Shown here piece by piece: positions 31,267-36,196 of a stretch of 36,196 bases of DNA. This stretch comes from Silene noctiflora (lineage: Eukaryota; Streptophyta; Magnoliopsida; Caryophyllales; Caryophyllaceae), in NCBI GenBank assembly GCA_009801015.1, contig VHZZ01000014.1, positions 39,455 through 75,650 of the forward strand, written 5' to 3'. Made by a program: the position numbers and the translations under genes. The notes under the pieces were generated by a model. It was not told the origin of the DNA. It was given only the letters and a program-made list of their open reading frames with translations, and ran no database searches. Positions within the stretch are counted from its first letter, which is position 1. Each line of letters starts with the position of its first letter.

Positions 31267-31595
31267 AAATTTTCATTTGTGAGGGACATATCCGTCGCAT
31301 ACACATATGGGGTAGATAAGCAAATTTTTAGGAAGTACTCCCTCTTATTCACCATTTTTATTCCCTATTTCTTTAGACGGATTATTCAGGTTATCTTCCC
31401 TTTTCTAATTTTGGAAACTATTACTCTTATTTTATTCATTCTTCTCCCCTATCACCAAACCCCATCAAACTCTTTTACTCATATTTTATTTCTGGGAAGA
31501 AAAAAAAGAATAAGAGGGAGTAACAATTTGGTTTGTCTTATCTATCTACATGGGTAGTATTTGACTTGTCGCAAACTTATAACGAATATACCGAT
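31267..31595. mobile_element. Mutator-like MITE relative carrying a nested Stowaway
   Basis: CAAATTTTCATTTGTGAGGG and ATATCCGTCGC on the left match the inverted end of the GTGACGG family; GACTTGTCGCAAACTTATAACG closes the right. Its body is interrupted at 31336-31522. The SINE at 31604 inserted just beyond its right end. The borders are approximate. Confidence 0.45.
31336..31522. mobile_element. Stowaway MITE nested in the element above
   Basis: TA-CTCCCTCTTATTCACC on the left and GAATAAGAGGGAG-TA on the right give a clean Stowaway with TA duplication (31336-31337, 31521-31522). Confidence 0.75.
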
Positions 31596-31603
31596 ATAAA
31601 AAT

Positions 31604-31784
31604 AGTTTTTTTTTTTTTTTTGGTGTAAACCATCCGGTTTAATCTGGATTCGAGCCGGGTAGGACCACTAGGGCGGTAAAGCTCTCTCTCATGAGTTTCA
31701 ACACTGTTGCGTTCCCAGGGCTCGAACACGAAACCTCTAGTTAAGCTAGAACAACCCTTTGTCAGTTGATCTAAGTGCTTATGA
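31604..31784 (-). mobile_element. SINE copy 1 with perfect 16-bp target duplication
   Basis: On the minus strand it has an A-box-like TAGCTTAACTAGAGG, a B-box-like GTGTTCGAGCCC, a body ending CCGGATGGTTTACACC, and a poly(A) tail (plus-strand T run ending about 31621). The 16-bp repeat ATACCGATATAAAAAT occurs at 31588-31603 and 31785-31800, the variable-length duplication made by LINE-type target-primed insertion. The perfect duplication and intact tail point to a fairly recent insertion. It is collinear with the split copy at 660-1271. Confidence 0.85.
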
Positions 31785-31800
31785 ATACCGATATAAAAAT

Positions 31801-32023
31801 GTTAGGTAATGAAAACAATGAAGTAGACAAGAGGAAATAGAGAGGAGCGTGGGGGGGAAGGAGAGGAGCGGATGTTGCAGTTGTTTTATTATGGAAGTGC
31901 GCATGCATGACCCGCATTTGAATTGGAGGAGGACCTCCTCGGCTCCTCCTTCTCTTGTATTTTTCATGTCATTTCAATTCCTAAAGAGTGCTTCCAAAAA
32001 GAGTCTTCCCTTCAATCATGCAT
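31801..32023. other. Purine-rich intergenic stretch
   Basis: G/A-rich (GGGGGGGAAGGAGAGGAG near 31851) on the plus strand. The short frames on both strands come from this bias and show no domain. Confidence 0.4.
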
Positions 32024-32032
32024 CACTCTTAT

Positions 32033-32169
32033 CAGTCCGTCTTGCTTGTGACGGTCACAAGTTTATGACGTCTCACAAGCCTCTCCCCACTTGCCTCTCC
32101 CACTTGCAAGTTTGTCAAACGTCACAAAATTTGTGACGTGTTCACACACGTCACAAATGAGAATTTGTG
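32033..32169. mobile_element. Mutator-like MITE, copy 3, perfect 9-bp TSD
   Basis: A perfect 9-bp direct repeat CACTCTTAT flanks it (32024-32032, 32170-32178). The ends CAGTCCGTCTTGCTTGTGAC and, inverted, CACAAATTCTCATTTGTGAC belong to the same family as 17513-17700 and 28923-29120. At 137 bp it is the shortest copy. Confidence 0.75.
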
Positions 32170-32441
32170 CACTCTTATTATCTTCTCAATTTTAGATCTA
32201 ATAACTTACATTAATGGACATTGTGATATTGATATCATGTGTTATGTAAAATCGGTTGTTATTTAATTTGAATATATTATCGATAATTGGAAATAAGGTG
32301 ATTATGGGTCGAGTTCAGCTGGATTAGGTGCGAATATTTAACAATGATTTGACTCTAAGTGTGCGACAGGTTATGGTCAGGTCAATTGAGGTTGGGCCTT
32401 AATAACTTGACTTATTGACAAGTTAGGAGCGGGTTAGATTA

Positions 32442-33052
32442 TGGCCTTGTTTGATAAATACTTCCTCCGTCCCAGTCATTTGTTGTCCTTTTCCATTTTG
32501 GAGTGTCTCAATGATTTGTTGTCCTTTCTATTTTAGTATTGCATTTGATGAGTAATTTGATCTTTCACATTCAATTTAGTCCATTTGTCTTATAATTGGC
32601 TCTCTCCTCTTTCTTTGGTCTTTGTGCCAAAACCAAAGGACAACAAATGACCGGGACGGAGGGAGTAGCATATTAGCCAAATTTTAGCATATTGGAGAAA
32701 TTTAGCATGTTTGACTTCCGAATATGCTATTTAGAGTATTTGGTTAATGTCATATTGAAATAGCATATTGGGTTAGCATATTATGAGGAAAATGTTTTGT
32801 CTTCTTTACCCCTTTAGAAAACACTAACCCTATTTTCGTATATTTAATAAATAATTTTTTTTATATCTTTATTTGTCATTTTACAAAGAAGATAAACAAT
32901 CTGCTAATTTAAAACTATCAATTACCAAACATCTTTAAAACAATTATGCTAAGTAAACCTGCTAGTCAAACCCGTTAAACCATTCAGTTAGTCAAATCTG
33001 TTTTCTAAATCTGCTTCTGTCAATATTAATCCATTGTTTACCAAACAGGGTC
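32442..33052. mobile_element. Tourist/PIF-like element with a nested Stowaway
   Basis: The left end GGCCTTGTTTGATAAA and the right end, inverted, GACCCTGTTTGGTAAA match at 13 of 16. The interior repeats AGCATATT and ATTTAGCAT, with inverse units near the right. The left arm is interrupted after 17 bases by 32459-32667. The flanking bases (TTA and TAA) do not form a clean direct duplication. Confidence 0.55.
32459..32667. mobile_element. Stowaway MITE (209 bp including TA duplication)
   Basis: TA-CTTCCTCCGTCCCAGTCATT on the left and AATGACCGGGACGGAGGGAG-TA on the right are near-perfect inverted ends. Subterminal TTGTTGTCCTTT and its inverse extend the arms. This is the best-preserved Stowaway of the window. 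Confidence 0.85.
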
Positions 33053-33089
33053 TAAGTAGTTTTTTTTTTTTACTCTATCTAAAATATTC

Positions 33090-33260
33090 ATGAGTAGTCG
33101 GGTTTAGGGTGGGTTAGGAGCGAGTCAGATTAGGTTAGGTTAGGGCCTGGTTGATGAAATTCAACCCTAGCCTGGTCCAGTTGGGGGGAAGGGTGACCTG
33201 ACAAGCAGGTCATGGCGAGTCAAGTTGACTTGCAATGTTAGTCAAGTCACCTTTAGTATT
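33090..33260. repeat. Degenerate GGGTTAGG / GGTCA-rich tract
   Basis: G-rich imperfect repeats (GGGTTTAGGGTGGGTTAGG, GGTTAGGTTAGGG). They look partly telomere-like but the unit drifts and is not TTTAGGG in register, so this is simple-sequence decay rather than a telomeric block. Confidence 0.45.
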
Positions 33261-33588
33261 AACTAATATCGCATATATTTATTTTATCGATACAAATGTC
33301 TTTAGTATTCAAATTTTAAAATTTTATTAAAAAAAAAAAACATCAATGACTTTAAGTTAAATTCTTAAGTACACGTTTTTACGAATAATCCATGAGAAGA
33401 TGTAGAAGCAAAAGGCAATAAAACAAAAACCAAAATCAATTGCTCAAATCACACGTACTCCTACGAGAAAGTCTTAAGAAGGTGGGCTGCTGTGAGACTT
33501 CAAATGGGCCAATAGGCCCAATATAGCTAGATCATATGAGTAATGCTAATTTGGCCTTTTTTTTTTAGGTTAACTTGGAGCGAGTTAA

Positions 33589-33947
33589 GGTGCTGTTTGG
33601 CCTTGCTTGTGTAAAATAGTTTTTGCTTTCTAAAAGGAGTTTATTCACAAGTTGCTTTTTGGAAAAGTTTAGGTTGTTTGACCATACTTTCGTAAAAGCG
33701 GTTTCATATAAAATTTATATGTTTGGCCTAACTACTTTCATCCAGTTTTTTTGTTTTTTTGTTTTTTTGGCTCTTAATGTGAAAAGTAGAAGTAAAAATA
33801 GTAAATACATACTTCTACTTTTGGGGTTGAATAATCAGTTTTTGACTTTTTTAAAAGTAGTTTTAAAACTCCCTAATTTACCGTGTTTGACCAAGCTATT
33901 ACTTTTTCATTTACAAAAACACTTTTAAAGCTTGGTCAAACAGCACC
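33589..33947. mobile_element. PIF/Harbinger-like MITE, 359 bp, TAA duplication
   Basis: The ends GGTGCTGTTTGGCCTTGC and, inverted, GGTGCTGTTTGACCAAGC match at 15 of 18. TAA flanks both sides (33586-33588, 33948-33950). The 101-codon frame inside is a by-product. Confidence 0.75.
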
Positions 33948-33959
33948 TAAATTGAATTG

Positions 33960-34050
33960 AGATAAACTAAATTGGAATTTTTGGAGATGAAGTGAGCTGA
34001 GCTGAGCTGATTTTAAGTGAGCTAAAACGAGCTGAAGTGAGCTTAATGAG
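33960..34050. repeat. GAGCTGA degenerate repeat
   Basis: Imperfect TGAGCTGA/AAGTGAGC units, the reverse-complement form of the TTCAGCTCA arrays at 540-660 and about 27577-27643. Directly abuts the PIF-like element. Confidence 0.55.
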
Positions 34051-34060
34051 AGCGAAAGAG

Positions 34061-35366
34061 AATAAGGCCTTTTTTAGAATAGAAAATATAAACTCATCTC
34101 ATTTTAAAAGGGCAACTTAATTGCCCTCGTGACAAGTTCATTTTTGAAATTCGCGTCAATTACCGATGGTGTTTTAGTTTGGACTAAAGAAAGACCTGAC
34201 TAATGTGACGGGCCAGTTCAGCCGAATTCCCATCCCATCTCACCTCACCAAGGCACGGTAAATATAAAAATAGAATAAAGTAAATAACCCTAAATGGCCC
34301 CGGGTTAGGCTAAACAATATGAAGTCCGGCTTGATCAGGCCCAACCCATGGTCGCCTCTAAGTAAAGGGAGTTACAAAGATTTTTAGGCATTCTTAGATC
34401 GAGTGTCGATAACATTGTAGGGTTTGGCAAAAATAGCAATGAATAACCACTTTATAAAGAATGTGTGCATCCAAAATTTGGTAATTTTCAATTATTTTTA
34501 ATTCAAATTTTTTATAACAAATATGTATGAAGTATATATATTTATCTAAATAAAATCTCGGAAGCTTATCACCCAATATTAAATTATGCTCAGAATAGAG
34601 ACTTGCATTGTAAGAAAAAGGTGCAACCTTTCATATTCATAGTTTGCAATTTTTATTTAAGTCGAATTAAATTTAAATTACGAGGACCTAATTTTACTAA
34701 ACCAGGCTCTAATTAACTACTTTTTTGTGATTAAAGTAATTAACAACTCAGGATTTGTGTGTGATAAATTTTTCAATAACACCCTCTTTCTGTGATAAAA
34801 GTAATTATATTATTTGGAAAAAGCGATTTAAATTCTTAGATATTGTTAACTTATTTAATTTAAGCTTCTTCAGAACAATTTGGATGTTTAAAAAGACAAT
34901 AAGTAGATTATACATTTGATGTACTACCAGTTTACCACCAACTGTATTATTTTTTAGCATTATAATAAAAATTTTGAATTTTGTTTTAAAAATTATGAGT
35001 TTTACTAAAAAGTTTTTGATTAAGCTCAAAAAATTACATTAAAACTCAAAACCATTACGTAAAAGCTTAGTTAAATTTGAGTTTTGATGGAAAAAAATAT
35101 TAAAATCTAATTTATAAACTTTAATAAGCTCAGAAAAAAATACATATTAACATAGATGTTCAAAACAAATAAAGTTTGAGGTAATAAGCTCGAAAAAATA
35201 GACAAATGCTCAAAAATAAATAAATTCTGAGCTATTACATCCGATGTATGTTCCTTTTCCTCTTAAAAAAACGGTTTTTTTCGTAAAATTGCTGCTAGAA
35301 AGTCCAAAACTCCTCATATAATCGAGCCAAGATAACCGAACCAGTAACTAACTAACGACCCCATAG
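34061..35366. other. AT-rich flank of the PRIN2-like gene
   Basis: No gene recognised. Between about 34970 and 35240 there are scattered AAGCTCAAAAAA / AAACTCAAAA units on both strands, another degenerate simple repeat. No clear TATA box was found before 35367; TATAAT at about 35322 is a weak option. Confidence 0.4.
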
Positions 35367-35779
35367 ATGGCGTCCCATACTTGCTTTCACCTCACCATTC
35401 TTTCAATCTTTCCCGCCAAATTTCCAACGGTCAATTCTCTTATCCTGCGCACCTCATCTCTTATCTTACGCATCCCGAGTCACTCAACTCGCCGAGCTCG
35501 GTCTCGTTCCTTCTCAATTCCGAGTCTCAACGTTAACTCGACCCAGAAATACGTTTACCCCGACCCAATTCCCGCTTTCGCTGATGCGGTAATCTTACTA
35601 ATCCCACAACCCTATGCTATTACTATTCTCTATTGTTTTCTCAATTTGTTTTGCAATTTTCTTTTATGTTTAAATTGCAGGAAACCCGGAAATTCAAGAT
35701 TGCGCTCCGGAAAGCGTTGTTGAAAGATAAAGATGTTTTTGGCAATGATCTAGATGGAGTTGTTGATGTTTGTGCAAAG
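35367..35779 (+). CDS. PRIN2-like plastid protein, first two exons (partial)
   Basis: Exon 1 is 35367-35588 and exon 2 is 35681-35779 (GCG|gtaa...gcag|GAAAC, both phase 0), giving 107 residues so far. Residues 1-55 are Ser/Arg-rich with few acids (ARSRSFSIPS), a typical chloroplast transit peptide. Then come KYVYPDPIPAFADAE and KFKIALRKALLKDKDVFG, then a DVCAK end, matching what I remember of the mature start of PLASTID REDOX INSENSITIVE 2, a nucleoid-associated factor needed for plastid-encoded RNA polymerase activity and redox signalling. The assignment is from memory of the motif. A good donor (AAG|gtaact) ends exon 2; later exons lie beyond the window or after an intron of more than 400 bp. 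Confidence 0.65.
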
Positions 35780-36196
35780 GTAACTATCCTGAAACTTCTG
35801 CTTTTATTGTAAATTGTGTTTATGCACACAAGGTGTTCGATGAAATGCTTGAATGAATAATTTGATTCGGGAACCGATATGCTAGGCTGTAATTGATGTA
35901 TGATGTTATGGTAAAGTGTTGTTGTTATTTCGAGAATGCAGTAACAACGGAAAACAGAGAACAGAATTACCGAACAAAGGTAGTGACGTGGACGGACCAC
36001 TGCCTTGAAAACTATTTCCGGTACGACCGTGGTGGCGATCAGCAAATGACCGGTAGTNCCCCAAGGATGACACTACTGCTACCTCTCAGTCTCGCCCACT
36101 CGAGACTGGTAGGCCTGGAACGATTTTAGAACTTCACCCAGAAATTTCAGAGACAGAACAGTGAAGGAGAGAAGATGAGAGTGAATGATGTTGTGT
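35780..36196. other. Intron 2 of the PRIN2-like gene, changing composition at the right end
   Basis: From about 35940 the sequence turns more GC- and purine-rich (ACCACTGCCTTGAAAAC, GGTACGACCGTGGTGGCGAT) than the gene's first intron. It may be the edge of an inserted LTR element, but no terminal repeat or primer site is visible. One N at 36058. Confidence 0.3.

Noticed and set aside
33090..33260. Interstitial telomere repeat
   Set aside because: GGGTTAGG-like units are irregular and not a run of TTTAGGG.
1..36196. CRISPR array, operon-like cluster or defence system
   Set aside because: No regularly spaced repeats; genes are spliced plant genes far apart on both strands.
1..36196. tRNA genes
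   Set aside because: B-box-like GTTCGA sequences occur (30741, 31720 region, 22710), but each is in a SINE-like context and no cloverleaf could be built.

Overview
The window is nuclear DNA of a flowering plant, most likely a eudicot. It is AT-rich. The genes are split by GT-AG introns and are mostly far apart. Every protein I recognise belongs to a plant-specific or plant-typical family. The space between genes is packed with small non-autonomous transposons: Stowaway, PIF/Harbinger-like, hAT-like, Mutator-like and foldback elements, Helitrons and SINEs. I cannot name the species. A few unresolved bases (15627, 15631, 15652, 15658, 25742, 36058) suggest draft or clone-based sequence.

Gene content in order: (1) 2961-3803 +, an intronless single-C2H2 zinc-finger transcription factor of the GIS/ZFP5/6/8 type with a C-terminal EAR-like motif. 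(2) 6451-8061 -, a complete two-exon class III peroxidase of 343 aa. (3) 9884-10099 -, a 71-aa arabinogalactan-peptide-like GPI-anchored wall protein. (4) 12226-15223 -, a three-exon DCC/DUF393 thiol-disulfide oxidoreductase-like protein with a probable organelle transit peptide. (5) 19377-24985 +, a six-exon D-type cyclin closest to CYCD1, 337 aa, reconstructed exon by exon with intact frame. (6) 35367 to beyond the right edge, +, the first two exons of a plastid protein resembling PRIN2 (PLASTID REDOX INSENSITIVE 2). These are ordinary plant genes with no operon-like relation. They act separately in transcription control, cell wall and apoplast, organelle redox, the cell cycle and plastid gene expression.

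Region by region: 1-2450 holds a poly(T)-headed retroposon end, a SINE split by a MITE made of CGGGTC-like repeats, and a GATCC-rich inverted-terminus element. 3900-5900 has Stowaway copies, a 369-bp TIR element with an 8-bp target duplication, and a GACGGG-type MITE. 8450-11160 has a Helitron and two copies of a 420-bp foldback element on either side of the AG-peptide gene. 15490-19020 carries PIF-like, Helitron, Mutator-like and hAT-like insertions, some nested. 25000-35300 has no recognisable gene and is a graveyard of nested MITEs, another Helitron and a young SINE with a perfect 16-bp target duplication.

I did not find a new multi-gene system. The observations most worth checking are the D-cyclin, in which a Ser-Ala microsatellite occupies the place of the normally conserved PGxDY segment before the cyclin box, and the well-preserved nested-transposon structures, whose insertion order can be read directly.
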